A stretch of 64,000 bases of DNA from the NCBI GenBank assembly GCA_036873135.1, contig JAPTYO010000059.1, positions 10,285,066 through 10,349,065 of the forward strand. The letters are read 5' to 3'. Positions 1 to 11,089 of this stretch are shown here, in pieces (the first letter of the stretch is position 1; every line of letters begins with the position of its first letter). Made by a program: the position numbers and the translations under genes. The notes below the pieces were generated by a model. That model worked only from the letters and a program-made list of their open reading frames with translations. It was not told the DNA's origin and made no database searches. This DNA comes from Clarkia xantiana subsp. parviflora. Taxonomy: Eukaryota > Streptophyta > Magnoliopsida > Myrtales > Onagraceae.

Positions 1-246
1 TTTTAAGTCACGCCGACGCGCGTGATGTTGGGTCGCGCAAACGCATGTAATGTTGGGTCGCGCAGACGCGTGTAAGTGTCGGGACGAGGCCCTTACTGAT
101 ATAGAGTTGCCCCCGTATAGAGGATTTTCGCTATGTAGTTGTTGTGAACTTATAAGTCTGTAGGTGTGGAGTTGCCCCCGTGATGGAGATGTTCTCCATG
201 TTATAGTTGAGTACTCAACTCGTTCAAGTGGAGTTTCCCCCGTGTC

Positions 247-640
247 GACAGCTACTTGGGTTTTCCAAAGTAGGGTGCGTTCCGCGACTGCTACTTGGTT
301 TTTCCCAAATAGGGTGCATTTGGTGACTGCTACTTGATATTTCCATGGTAGGGTTTAGGTCAGAGGTCGACGAGGCGACGTGCCTTGTAGTGTAGGTCAG
401 AGGTCGACGAGGCGACTTGCCTTGTAGTATAGGTCAGAGGTCGACGAGGCGACGTGCCTTTCCATGGTATCAGTCAGAGGTCGACGAGGCGACGTGCCTT
501 TCCATGTTGTTGCCGCTACCAGGTGTTTTCAAGATAGAGTGCTTCCTGTGACCGCTACTTGGTTTTCCCCAAGGTAGAGTGTGTCTTGCGACCCGTATTT
601 GGTTTTTCCCAAGGTTGAGTGCCTTCTTGATACGTCTCCT
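247..640. repeat. Dispersed GCTACTTGG...AGTAGGGTG repeat family
   Basis: A roughly 37-bp motif, GCTACTTGGTTTTTCCCAAA followed by TAGGGTGC and GACT, occurs about five times. It lies on both sides of the 357-508 tandem array (near 248, 290, 328, 550 and 592). The copies differ by single bases, which suggests repeated local duplication inside the element's leader. Confidence 0.7.
357..508. repeat. Four tandem units of about 37-39 bp
   Basis: A unit beginning GGTCAGAGGTCGACGAGGCG recurs four times in a row with few differences. The first two units end in TTGTAGT and the last two in TTTCCATG. A SalI-type GTCGAC hexamer occurs in each unit. The array sits in the leader of the minus-strand LTR element. 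Confidence 0.85.
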
Positions 641-689
641 GAACATGTATATAGCCCATTATTTGCGAACACGATAATCACTGAATGAA

Positions 690-825
690 GCGCGGACATG
701 ATAGCCGCTCCGAGAGGTGCGGACATGATAGCCGCTTGACGATGCATGGACTTGAAAGTCACTTCACGAGGCACGAACATGATAGCCGTATAGAGAGGTG
801 CGGACATGATAGCCGCTTAGTGTAT
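690..825. repeat. Short GGACATGATAGCCGC repeats
   Basis: The motif GAGGTGCGGACATGATAGCC and close variants occur about four times (around 693, 715, 770 and 797). It is a third repeat family in the same leader. No coding meaning is apparent. Confidence 0.65.
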
Positions 826-1040
826 CTGTTAGGTGCTTCGTACTTGAGGTGGTAGATCTCACATTGATATGTTGACACGCACGTGCACGCGCTGCGCTTA
901 TAATCTGGGAGTGAGGTATTCCGTCTCATGTTGGTGTGTCGATGCATACACGCACTACACCTCGATGTGTAGTTCTTCGGAGAGTCTTGTAAACTGGTGA
1001 TCTTAGAATAACAGTGGTACGCTATGAATTTTTGTAGTGT

Positions 1041-1060
1041 TTCCCACAGACGACGCCAAA
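1041..1060 (-). other. Primer-binding site of minus-strand gypsy LTR element
   Basis: Read on the minus strand this is TTTGGCGTCGTCTGTGGGAA, directly following the LTR. Plant gypsy elements commonly carry TTGGCGCCGTCTGTGG here, and TGGCGCCGT is complementary to the 3' end of tRNA-Asp. The C-to-T difference in the GCGCC core fits decay of a methylated cytosine. Confidence 0.7.
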
Positions 1061-1824
1061 TGCTGGATCATGACTCTTCGCGGGTCGTTGACTCGAAAGT
1101 TGTCGGGTCCTTGAAGTGTTGTGTAGTTATGCTGACGGGTTGTCTGAGCTCACGGGTGTCTGACAGTCGGGGTGTCCGAGTGTCGGACAGTCAGAGTGTC
1201 GGAGACTTGCAAGCCCTTAAAATGGCTAAGTGTTGGGTTGTCCAGACGCGTAATTGTCCATATGTCGGAACGTTGACGTCTAGGAGTTTCGGCACGTGCT
1301 CGCATCATGTGGTGTTTGCATGCGTGATGAACCCTCTCTGATGCTTAAGTAAGAGAGCATTCTAGAGAGATAAAGCTAGTGAGAAGTGAGAGCTCCCAAG
1401 CCAACATAAGTTGTGAATCTCCTTTGAAATGGTTGGCCTAGTTTCCTATATATAGGGAAACCTAGGACCAAAACCGGTTTTGAATGGTCTGATCCCGGTT
1501 TAGTGTAAAACGTTAACCGGGCGTGGACGAGAGTAAAGTTGACATCGGGAAGGCTCGCACGTGGTGTAAACACGTAGGGGTACGCGTGTCGAGGAGCGAC
1601 AATCCAGACCTGGCCCGGATTGTGTTGACAATCCGGACCTGGTCCAGATTGTGTTGATTATCCAGATCGTGTTGACTATCCAGATCGTGTTGACTATCCA
1701 GGTCGTGTTGCCCGTTCAGACCGTTCTAACTCGCGGGGTTAGCGTTTCTAGACTGTTTTAATGGGTTTGACGTGTAAACGAAGTTCGAATATAAAACGAA
1801 CTCAAATTGGACGTATACCCATCA
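1061..1824 (-). mobile_element. 5' LTR of a gypsy-type element (minus strand, 764 bp)
   Basis: On the minus strand it starts TGATGGGTATACGTCC and ends in CA, just before the primer-binding site. The same terminus (TGATGGATATACACCC or close) starts the LTRs at 5350-5877 and 61215-62120, so the three belong to one lineage. A TATA-like CTATATATAGG lies near 1447-1457. Around 1600-1705 it carries tandem units of about 20 bp containing ATCCAGATCGTGTTGACT. The 3' LTR lies before the window, so no target duplication can be checked. Confidence 0.75.
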
Positions 1825-2074
1825 TAAAATATTTAAACTCAATACGCACAACTATTAAATTTAATTAATTAAAAAATTATATATAGTTTTATAAGATAAT
1901 TTTCATAAAAAAAAATGCAACGAAAAATACTTTACTCATTGTATACGAACTTCATGTGCATTATTATTTATTATAATAGTGAGTTATGAAGTAGATAAAA
2001 AAAAATAAAAAGCTAATAATAATAAGAATATTATTATTATAATAAACTATAAAGATAACACAAAGTTGCTTACT
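1825..2074. other. AT-rich spacer, no gene seen
   Basis: This AT-rich stretch holds A-runs and TAATAA runs and no recognisable coding potential. It separates the end of one LTR from the broken left edge of a gypsy pol relic. Confidence 0.6.
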
Positions 2075-5000
2075 GATATGTACAAAATTCGTTCGGCCGA
2101 ATGAGGCTTTTCCAGCGGTGGAAGCGTTCGTAAGTGCTGCTTCAATTGTTGAAATACCTCATCGCACTTTAGAGTCCATTCAAACATCTTGTTGACCCTT
2201 AGAACCTCAAAAATGGTAAGGCTTTCTGTCCTATTTTGGAGAGAAATCTGTTCAATGCGACTAACTGCCCGTTCAGCTGCTGCACCTCCTTATGCTTTGT
2301 CGGGTTTGCAATTTCTTCTATCGCTCGTAATTTTTTGGGGTTTGCCTCAATTCCCCTTTTACTTACCTTGAAGCCTAAAATCTTTCCCGAGTGTACCCCA
2401 AATGCACACTTCGTGGGGTTTAACTGGAACTGGTGTTGGCGCATCCTTTGGAACGTCATTCGCAAGTCCTATACATGGCTTGCCTTTTTCTTTGATTTTA
2501 CTATCATATCATCGACGTAGGCTTCCATTGTCTTGCCTATAATGTCTCCAAAGAGTTTATTCACCTTCCGCTAGTATGTTGCGCCCGCATTTATGAGTTC
2601 GAATGGCATCACCTTGTAATGGTAGATGTCAATATCTGCATAGAATGTTGTGTGTGCGGCGTCACTTGGGTGCATATTTATTTGATTGTATCATGAGTAT
2701 GCGTCCATGAAACTCATTAACTCGTGGCTTGAAGTTGCGTCCACCAATTGATCTTTCTTTGGCAGAGGATAGGAGTCTTTTGGGCAGGCATTGTTGAGGT
2801 CCTGGAAGTCCATGCACATCCTCTAGTTGTCGTTTGATTTCTTGACCAGCACTGGGTTTGCAACCTATGTCTGGTATTTGCTCTTTTTTATGAAGTCTGC
2901 CTCTAACAGCTTGCCTACCTCTTGTCGGATGGCCACTCTTTTATTCCCGCCCATTGTTCATTATTGGTCGCTTCGCTGGGATGATGTTCAACTTATGAGA
3001 AATGATGTCTTCGCTTATTTCTGGCATGTCACTAGGTGACCATGCAAACAAGTCTTTGTATTCTTTCAGGAGCGTTGTCATGGACGCAACCTCCTCTTAT
3101 GATAGCAAAGCTCCCATTCTTACTTTTCTTTCTATGTCGTCAATGTGTATCTCCCGCAGCTCTTCTATGGGCGAGGGGCGACCATACTCTTCTCTTGGGT
3201 CCACGTCTATCGATAGTGGATCTTCCTTGATTGAAATGGCGTTCGGTTTTTGAGTCATTGCATAACACTCATTTGTCATTTGCTGATCTCCCCATATTTC
3301 TCCTACTCCTCCGGCAGTTAGGAACTTCAATTTATGGTGGACTGTCGATGGGACTATTCCATACTTGTTGATTGTGGTCAGTCCCAAAATACCATTGTAC
3401 GCCTCTAGTCGTTCCACTATCAGGAAGGTTGCCTCAATGTAAAGCTTGTTTTTTCCCGTTCCTAGTATTGATGGTAAAGTGATCGCTTCTACTGGGTAGG
3501 CCGTATCTCCTGCGAAACCTACTAGTGGCGAGTGCACTAGTTTAATATATCGTTTCTTTTTTCCCACTGCATCAATTACCTGTGTGGTGAGGATGTTCGG
3601 TGAGCTACTCCCATCCACCGATATTCTTCTAACATTTTTGTTGTCGATCTCTATCGTGACAACCAACGCATCAATATGTGGATGTACTCAAGCACGCATC
3701 TATCAAGGGTCAGAGGGGGAAAATGCCCCCACTAGACTTCTACTAAATATGAATACTGCCCTATATAATTTTATGAAAATCAAATTGCCCCATCTAAATT
3801 ACAGATTGCCACCTCTGAATTTCAGATTGCCACTCACTGAGTTTCAATTTTGTCCCTTCCAATTTTCAGATTAATACGTATAATACATGACATGTACATA
3901 AACAACAAAGAAAAAAATCACTTTTCTTAAGAGATATATACAACTTTCACAAAATAAGAAAGTCAATCTTCACATATTCACAATCTTCACATATTCACAA
4001 AGTACTAATTCCTACCCCCAATTATTTCCTCAAAAGTATATAATTTGGTAGTCCGAAAAGATAAACAGAGAAATTGAAATACAAACTTCACATGACAGAG
4101 ATTATCAAGTTGCCTTAAGACCCAGTGATCAGTTCCATCAAAAATCATTTGTTTAAGTGATGGAACTTACCACTTAAAAGTTAAAACCAACCAGATTGAA
4201 GGAAGAAAAGTCGAACCAAGAGTCTTCAATTAATCTTCAATCACGAAGGTACTTTTGTTTTCTTCTTGCTCTCTTTCTCTTCATTTAGGAGCTTGATTCC
4301 CTTCGATGCGAACACATGTTGATGTTGATGTTGATTAGTTGTAGAATCCAAAATTAGAGAAGAATAGATTAAATCAGTAGTTCGACAGTCTGAGACTGTG
4401 ATGATGCAATCGCCGAAAGCCCAGAACTACCGCTTGACTCCTGAGAGTCACCTGACCCCTGAGTTTGAGAGAACTGCCGCCTAAGAGAGGAGTGTACCAG
4501 TTTCTTTAGGGTTTTGGCTTCCTGCATTCCGCTAAGTGAAAATTTAATGAATTTATTTTCATTTATTTTTATTTTTTAAGAAAACCGTGAAATTGGGCGC
4601 ATGTACACATAATCATCTAATTGTGCTATTTAGTTAAGGATGGCCATTATAATTAACTTTCAATTTTAGTAATTTTTTTTTTTTTAAAATTCTTTAGTTT
4701 TTGTTATTTAAATTGTAACTTTTTCTTGGACACAAATTAAATTGTAACTTAATCTATTTAATGTATACAAAAAATAAAAGCATACCAAAAGAATAACTAT
4801 TTCAGTGGTATATTGAAAGAATGAATAAAAAATAATCTATTTAAAATAATTGTGTAAAATAATAAATGATAAAGTAGGTTAAAAAGATATCACATTAATA
4901 AGAATTATATACTTGAAAAACATATTATAAACTTACATTTTTAAATAAATAAAAAACTTCAAGTTAAGAAGCCATTGAGTAATGCTCAAAATAAAAAGTA

Positions 5001-5330
5001 AGAATAATTTTATTTAAATTATTTATTTTTGACCCGACTTGAAAAAAATATATGTATATAAATGAAATTTTAACATATATTTTGCCCCCTCTCATTTCAA
5101 ATCCTGGATCCGTCCCTGGATGTATTACATGTTCCATATCTTCCTTGGAGAACTTAATGATACCCTTCATCAATTGCATTATGTCCATGAGTTGTATTAT
5201 TTCATCCTCTACTTGAGAGGCGTAATCTTCACGTGCATCAGACGATTCACCTCCGGCACCAAAACCTCCGTGAATGAAATTGGTGCCAGACATTTAACTT
5301 TTTATCTACAATTGATTGTTTTTTGTTCGA
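2075..5330 (-). pseudogene. Ty3/gypsy gag-protease-RT relic, interrupted by a hAT-like insertion
   Basis: Read on the minus strand from the primer-binding site: a short gag remnant (5293 to 5118), an aspartic-protease region (3688 to about 3097), then reverse transcriptase (about 3000 to 2190). The protease region starts around HIDALVVTIEI, where relatives have the DNGSS active site; here it reads VDGSSS. The RT shows AYVDDMIVKSKK near 2500-2520, the catalytic YVDD box of the family. Downstream is the LNPTKCAFGV...LGF block typical of plant gypsy RT. Several in-frame stops (near 2880, 2825, 2680, 2570 and 2475) and the loss of most of gag, RNase H and integrase make it non-functional. The coding frame stops near 2075 without a 3' LTR. 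Confidence 0.85.
3689..5117. mobile_element. hAT-like non-autonomous element inserted in gypsy protease
   Basis: Flanking octamers GATGTACT (3681-3688) and GATGTATT (5118-5125) match at 7 of 8 positions, the target-duplication length of hAT elements. The right end, read inward, is CAGGGACGGATCCAGG, a common hAT-type terminus in plants. The left end, CAAGCACGCATCTATC, is a decayed partner (about 11 of 16 match). Both ends continue into a similar AGAGGGGG block. Removing the segment joins the gag remnant (ending EHVIHP) to the protease (HIDALVV) in one frame, so the insertion hit a coding region. The interior is AT-rich with no transposase. Confidence 0.75.
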
Positions 5331-5349
5331 GTCATTCAGACGATGCCAA
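5331..5349 (-). other. Primer-binding site of the second minus-strand gypsy element
   Basis: On the minus strand it reads ATTGGCATCGTCTGAATG, a decayed form of the TTGGCGCCGTCTGTGG class. It directly follows the LTR at 5350-5877 and precedes the gag remnant. Confidence 0.6.
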
Positions 5350-5877
5350 TGATGGATCACGCTCGCTAAGGTTCTGATCTTGGCAGTCTTTTTTCGAGTC
5401 AAGATCGCTTTCCTTGCTAGTTCCACTCTTCTTGGTCCTTATCTCGCTTACCTACACAAGGGGTAAGCTGGGGGGGGGGGGGGGGAAACCCTCTCTGATG
5501 CTATAATGAGAGTTCGGTTTTAGAGAGATAAAGTTTTAGATAGAGGTCAGAGCATTCAAGTAAAATCAAGTTGCAAATGAGAGATATGAGACCTTATTTA
5601 TAGGGATTGTGATCTTGGCATCAGAGGGGCCCACATTATTGAGCACGTGCACGTAATACACGGGACGGTGATGCGTGCACGTAACCAGGGTGTCAATCAC
5701 CCGGACGTCGGGGGCCGAGTGCGGGACGCGTCGGCCCCGTCACGACCGGACTAGTCCGGACGGAGGTTTTCGGGAGGACTAGCGCGTAATCTTCGGTCTC
5801 GGCCACTTACCATGTTCGGAGTCGACGGGGCGACCAAGTCAAGCCTTAGTGAGGTCCAATTGGGTGTATATCCATCA
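5350..5877 (-). mobile_element. 5' LTR of the gypsy relic (minus strand, 528 bp)
   Basis: On the minus strand it runs from TGATGGATATACACCC to CA. A TATA box CCTATAAATA lies near 5596-5605. The R/U5-like block, GTTTCCCCC followed by CATCAGAGAGGG on the opposite strand, is shared with the LTR at 1061-1824. A G-run of about 16 bases (5470-5485) lies near its 3' part and is absent from the sister LTR. This LTR serves the relic at 2075-5330. Confidence 0.75.
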
Positions 5878-6337
5878 CAGTCATAGCCCTTCGGGGCTAT
5901 ATTCGGAGCCATCTATGGCTCCGATGGCCCAATTGGGGCTGGCTAGCCCCAATTGGTGGTGGTCAGCCCTGATTTGGGTGGTGGCCACCAATTGGGGCCG
6001 AATGACCCCAATTTGGTGGTGGTCAGCCTCGATTCGTGGTGGCCGACCCCGATTAGTGGTTTTTGGCTCCGATCGTGGTGGCTGTCGGCCTTAGGTGGTG
6101 GCCGGTGGACTTGGACGTTGACCAGAGAAAAAAATAGGGACTAAATTATAAAAATTAAAACTTAGAAATATAAATTGGAGGACTAAGCTGAATAAAATAA
6201 AAGTATTTAACTGTCAACTAACGGATGCACAAAAAGACTACAAAATGCTAACATATGGCACCAAAAGCCTAAAAAAACCATATGGCACTAGAAGCCAACT
6301 TTGGCCAAACATGTGACAACAAAAAACCTTTTAACCC
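5878..6337. mobile_element. Right half of a Mutator-like foldback element
   Basis: The segment ends AAACCTTTTAACCC and contains CAACTAACGGATGCAC and GGCCAAACATGTG, matching the right arm of the complete foldback at 50690-51378. It also has a GC-rich core with GGTGGTGG and GGCTCCGATCG units, as in the foldbacks at 27929, 31407 and 34617. Its left arm is missing: the gypsy LTR abuts it at 5877, so the LTR element probably inserted into or deleted the other half. Confidence 0.65.
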
Positions 6338-6385
6338 TTATTATTATATACTATATAAATAAGCGACATTTTAAAACTCTCATGT

Positions 6386-9110
6386 ACTTTTTTTTTTTGG
6401 GTAAAGTATGCCATTCAATTAATATTCAAACAACAAGAGTACAAAAACGAACTACAAATAACCAACTACCAAAGCCAAAAAAACAACTACAAAGACTTAA
6501 AAACACCAATGAATACAACCGAAACCAAACATGATAATCAAGTCTTCAAAATGTCGTAGGTTATTGAAAGCATTAAACAGAGACAAAACAATTCAAGAAG
6601 GAGATACCAAAGGTCTAAACAATATAAGTGAATCCATCATAGTATGGATTTCTGCAGAATACGTTGTTGATATGAGGAGTCCTGTTCTGCATGTTAACAT
6701 CTCGAACAAAAGGAAAATCAGGTCCCTATAAGCTTGAGTCAAGAGGATTATTCAGCCATAAAGAGCTACAACTTCAAGAACGACGATGAGAATAGCAATA
6801 TGATAAGTTATCAACACACAAGCACACTTGTACAATGTCCAATCACGTGTAACCACGATAGAAAGGCGGGGCAGGTTAGGGTCATTCGTTGGTAAACATG
6901 ACCAAAAGTTAGTAAACCAATGCACATCGGCCGGAGGAATATCCTAAGACTAGCACACCTTGCAGATGCCGAAGTGGACCCTAATTTCTCAGAGAGAAGA
7001 GGTTTACACTGTCTAAACTCAGAAAAATCCAAATCTAGTATGATAAAGTAACATGGAGTGTTGTGGCATCATAGTTCAAAGGACCAGTGAACTAAGAGAG
7101 TAGCTATTCCAATTCGGCAATGTAGATAGCAAGGTGTGTTCGAAAGCCAAGGTAGTACAACATGTGCTAAAATATCGTGTCAGATTGTGATGTGAATTAA
7201 AAGTTTACGTTTGAATCTATGAACACATTCATCCACAAAGTACCGGTCACGATCTTCTAACCAACATAGCATGACTAACAAGTAGTCTGACAAACAGCAT
7301 GAGTGGTTGGGCAAATCATCAACCAAAGACTATCCAAGAGGGGGACAAAACCAAAGCAGTGTCTAATACTAAGGGATGTTGAGGTTGTAGAGACTTAATA
7401 GAGTAGTGAAAGACCAAAATGATTTTGCTAACCGTACTGTGGAGTGGACGGGCAAGCTCCAAGCTGGCTTTGAACCGTCGGCGATGTCGAAACATGTCAG
7501 GGACCATGCTAGAGGTTTCCGAAGCTTGGGTGGCCTTAAAATTGGATTCCGTCGGAAAGGGGCAGAGGGGCTGAACCTTGTTGTCTGTAAGTAGAGGTGA
7601 AACCAAAATCCGGTTGGTCCGAAAAACCGGTGAAAACCGAACCGGTATGGATCGAATGACCGAACTATTCGGTTTGATTTTTGGTCGGATATTTTTATTA
7701 CTTAGTTCAGTTTTTCAGTCCGTTCGGATTTTTAGTTTCGAGGACCATGGGGATTCAAACCGACCGTTATGCTAATTAAATATATACAATTTGTATTATA
7801 TTGGTTGATATTTATAAATATAATTTACTAATTAGGTTAATATAAATTGTAAAAGAGGCACTTATGAAGATTTTTTTTCTACTTTTATTTTATAATTTAT
7901 TTAATTATATTATTGTACGTTATTTTTTTATTTTGGTTTGATATAGTCCATGAAAAATTCGAGAATTTAAATGGTAATTGCTAATTTTGGATTTTCGGTT
8001 TAAACCAAATCGAAAAAATCGTACTACCAATGAACGGTTTATTTTTCCTCACTCGGTTTTTTGGTCGAGTTTCTTTTAAGAGAAAAAATCGGACCGGAAA
8101 TATAGTATCCAACCAAAACAAGCAAAAAACCTGTCTGACAGGTACGGTTTCACCCCTGTCAGTAAGATTAAAATCAACAGTCAAAGGAGACTGCAGCTGC
8201 TCCCAAAGTCGGAGTCTCAGCCACAGTTTGGAAGTCTCCATGGGTTGGGTCGAGGTCCTTAGGTGGCGGTGACGGCATATCTAACTCGAAGACGATGATG
8301 GTCTGCTGAAGAGCTACTGGTCCTAAAGATAAAGGTTTCGATCGAAGGAGGAGATCTGGTGTGGCTGAGCCTTTAGGTGAGGCGACTGGGGCGAAGGGGA
8401 TGGTGGATGTGTCAGTCGGCTCTAGATCTGTCTCAAAATATAAAAGGTGCGGTCGGAGGAGGGGGGCCTGTTTAGGGGCCCGACGAATGGAGGATAGATG
8501 GGGGAAGACTGGTGGCGGGAAGGGCTGAGCACGGTGGACAGAGGCGATCGACAACGACGACAGGATGTGGAACCCTGATGGTGGGTAAGGTGGTCCTCAG
8601 TGAACATGATGAATCGTCGAAGCAGTACCTAAAGGAACCTCAATTGGCTTCGTAGATGGAGAGTGCGATGAAACCTCAGCTAGCTTCGTCGTTGGATCAA
8701 CTAGTGGGTACCCATAGCAGACAAATCCTGATTGATTGAAGAAAAAATGGCCGCAGGAGGCCTCGTCGAGTCGAGCTGTGGTATGCCAGAGTAGGGGTTT
8801 AGCGGCCTAAGACGAAACGTGTTGTACAAAGTCTCTGGGTGGCTGAGGCGGAGTGGTGACAGTGACGACGGTGGAGCTCCATATCAGAAGAAGTCGGACG
8901 GATCGAAAGAGACTATAGGCACACCGGTCGACATGGAGAGGACGAAGTCGAGAAGGATCCGATGAAGATGAAGTTATGGATACCAAGTTGTAGAGTTGAA
9001 GGACGACGAAGGAAAATAGAGTAGCGGCGACAGAAAGCTTAGGAAAAGGAAAACAAATGGAGGATTTTTTAGAGCAAACCCTAGCTAGAGGGTCACATAT
9101 TAAAAATGAT
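6386..9110 (-). mobile_element. Probable decayed LINE-like non-LTR element
   Basis: Read on the minus strand, the left end finishes with a poly-A run (poly-T at 6388-6398 on plus). A T/G-rich stretch containing ACTCTTGTTGTTTGAATATT precedes it, as in plant LINE 3' ends. The right end starts near a CTAGGGTTTGC-type leader. Between them are moderately GC-rich broken frames (for example around 8174-8554 and 7319-7591), but I see no reverse-transcriptase or endonuclease motif. A hAT MITE lies inside at 7592-8158. No convincing target duplication was found. It could also be a captured gene fragment, so the class is tentative. Confidence 0.35.
7592..8158. mobile_element. hAT-type MITE (567 bp)
   Basis: The ends are TAGAGGTGAAACC and GGTTTCACCCCTG in inverted order. 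Flanks TCTGTAAG (7584-7591) and TCAGTAAG (8159-8166) match at 7 of 8 bases, the hAT duplication length. Subterminal AACCGG and CGGTTT motifs on both sides are typical of this group. No coding region is present. Confidence 0.8.
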
Positions 9111-9534
9111 TCCATCTGTACATTTTATTCTTAAAGTGATGTTGCTTTATTTTATTCTAAAAATAACACAAGAAATATTAAAAAAAATTGAGAAATATAA
9201 AAGAATTTCTTGCATAAAGATGGAAAAAAATATAAAAAATGAAAATATGTATTTTTCTTAAAGAAATCTGAACCTTTAGGATTTTTTCATTTTCAAAAAA
9301 ATATTTTTCACTTAATATTTGTACTATCTTTATTTGTATAAATTTATGTCAATTTTTTTTAAATAAATATCATATTATTAAAATTATTTTTAGAATAAAA
9401 GAACTAATACAACTTGATTGTAAATTGAGAAAGTTACAACTTGTTAGAAAATATTGAGTTCTCCAAATATTTTTATTATTTTATTTTTTAACTAATTTAT
9501 TTTTTTCCCATGAAGTTACTTTTTATTAGTTCGA
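9111..9534. other. AT-rich intergenic stretch
   Basis: Mostly runs of A and T with no coding potential, RNA gene or clear repeat that I can support. Confidence 0.6.
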
Positions 9535-10321
9535 GGGAATTTTGACCCAAATATCCAGTTTTCGTAACCCAAATAAACATATATCTGGTTTTGAGTTTTC
9601 TAGACCAAAATACCTAATCACGCAGTTGGGAATTGCGCGGTCGCGCCATAATCCAGATATTAGTTTCAAAATGTATAATAGGGTTTTAATGGATCACGCA
9701 GTTGTCAACTACGAGGTCAACTAACAGTCAAATTGTTGACTGTGCAGTTGCCAACTGCATGGTCAACTAACGGTCAACAATTTGAGCGTTAGTTACCGTG
9801 CCTCGTCACACGCTGCCACGCATGGTTTAAAACAATGGTTTCGGTATCTAAAACATGGTTTCAGGTAAAAAAAAACATGGTTTCGAGTACCTAAAACACA
9901 TGTTTTGAAACGATGGAAATTTTTAGGTATCCAAAACCATATTTTAGATACCTAAACCATGCGTTTAGATACCTAAACCATGCATTTAGATACCTAAACC
10001 ATGCTTTAGATACCCGAAACCATCGTTTCAAACCATGCGTGGCAGCGTGTGACGAGACACGGTAACTAACGATCAACAATTTGACCGTTATTTGACCACT
10101 CAGTTGGTAACTGCACGGTCAACAATTTGACTGTTAGTTGACCACGCATTGGCAACTGCGCAGTCCATTAAAACTCTAATTAAAGATTTTAAACTAATCT
10201 CATGATTAAGGTACGACGGTGTAGTTCCCAACTGTGCGGTTACGTATTTTGGTCTAGAAAACTCAAAACCAGATATATCTGTATTTGAGTTACGAAAACT
10301 GGGTATTGGGTCAAAATTCCC
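9535..10321. mobile_element. Foldback element with very long inverted arms (about 787 bp)
   Basis: The left arm starts GGGAATTTTGACCCAAATA and the right arm is its inverted partner ending GGGTCAAAATTCCC. Similarity continues inward for hundreds of bases, including TTTTGAGTTTTCTAGACCAA and several GGTCAACTAACGGTCAA units. The centre carries three direct copies of TACCTAAACCATGC...TTTAGA (about 9947-10010). No clear target duplication was found at these borders, so the superfamily is open; a Mutator-like foldback is possible. Confidence 0.65.
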
Positions 10322-10367
10322 CAATCGAGAGTATCGCTGACATTTACCCAAAAAAAAGTATCGCGAC

Positions 10368-10911
10368 TAGGGCTAGCAATTTGTGACACGACACGAACAC
10401 GCACAAAAACAAGCGTGTTTGTGCTAACATATGGCAGAACGATAACATGGCAGAACGAACACGATTAACATGATATAAATTATGCGTCGTGTTCGTGTTT
10501 GAGTATCACAACACGACACGCACGATAAAGTTGTGCAACTAAAACTTCTTCAGTATTTTTTTGAACAAATCTTATTTATTACCTCAAAAAACTCCAATAA
10601 GTGGTTTAATTTTTTGTGTTTATAAACTCTATATTACTAACTTATAAATATTGACATATTAATTCATAGTATTTTGAAATATAAAGTTCATTATTTTGAT
10701 TTTTTTTTTTCTTAAAGATCTCGTATAGAGATGTATAACTGTATATTCTTACACAACACGATAGCACGACACGAACACGCATGGAAATATGCATGTCGTG
10801 TTCAAATTTGTAAAATATGACACGATAAGCTTACTGTGCGTATTCGTGTTCTGTACTTTTAGCACGACACGACTATTGACACGCACGATAACACGGAATT
10901 GCCACAGTTTA
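10368..10911. mobile_element. hAT-like MITE rich in CACGACACG motifs
   Basis: The left end reads TAGGGCTAGCAATTTGTGAC and the right end, read inward, TAAACTGTGGCAATTCCG. These are similar to the TAGGG-GGCAA termini of plant hAT MITEs. Subterminal CACGACACGAACACG and CGTGTCGTG motifs are repeated on both sides. The flanking octamers do not clearly match, so the right border is approximate. Confidence 0.6.
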
Positions 10912-11089
10912 AATCAAGCACACAAAAAAAATAACAAAGTCCAGAAAAAGAAAAAATTATACATAAGCAAAATGAGCTTCGGCTCACACGGACCGGGTGT
11001 ACAAATCAAATAAGTTTTTTCTACCTTCGGTCTCATCCCTTAAACCCCGGTAAGACTCTCTCCCTCGCTTTATCCAAAACCTCCCCCAG

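Larger units (their letters stand above)
1..1040 (-). mobile_element. Non-coding internal region of a minus-strand gypsy-type LTR element
   Basis: This stretch lies immediately downstream, on the minus strand, of an LTR and primer-binding site at 1041-1824, so by position it is the internal leader of that element. No frame shows gag or pol motifs. It is built instead of several families of short repeats, listed separately. Open frames here are made of repeated units and do not look coding. It could be the leader of a large non-autonomous (LARD-like) element or simply a long 5' untranslated region; the rest lies before the window. Confidence 0.55.

Noticed and set aside
357..508. CRISPR-like regular array
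   Set aside because: Units are contiguous with no unique spacers, the DNA is plant nuclear, and it sits in an LTR-element leader.
8174..8607. Minus-strand Pro-rich frame as a gene
   Set aside because: Interrupted at the MITE, no recognisable domain, overlapping frames on both strands; kept only as part of a LINE-like relic.
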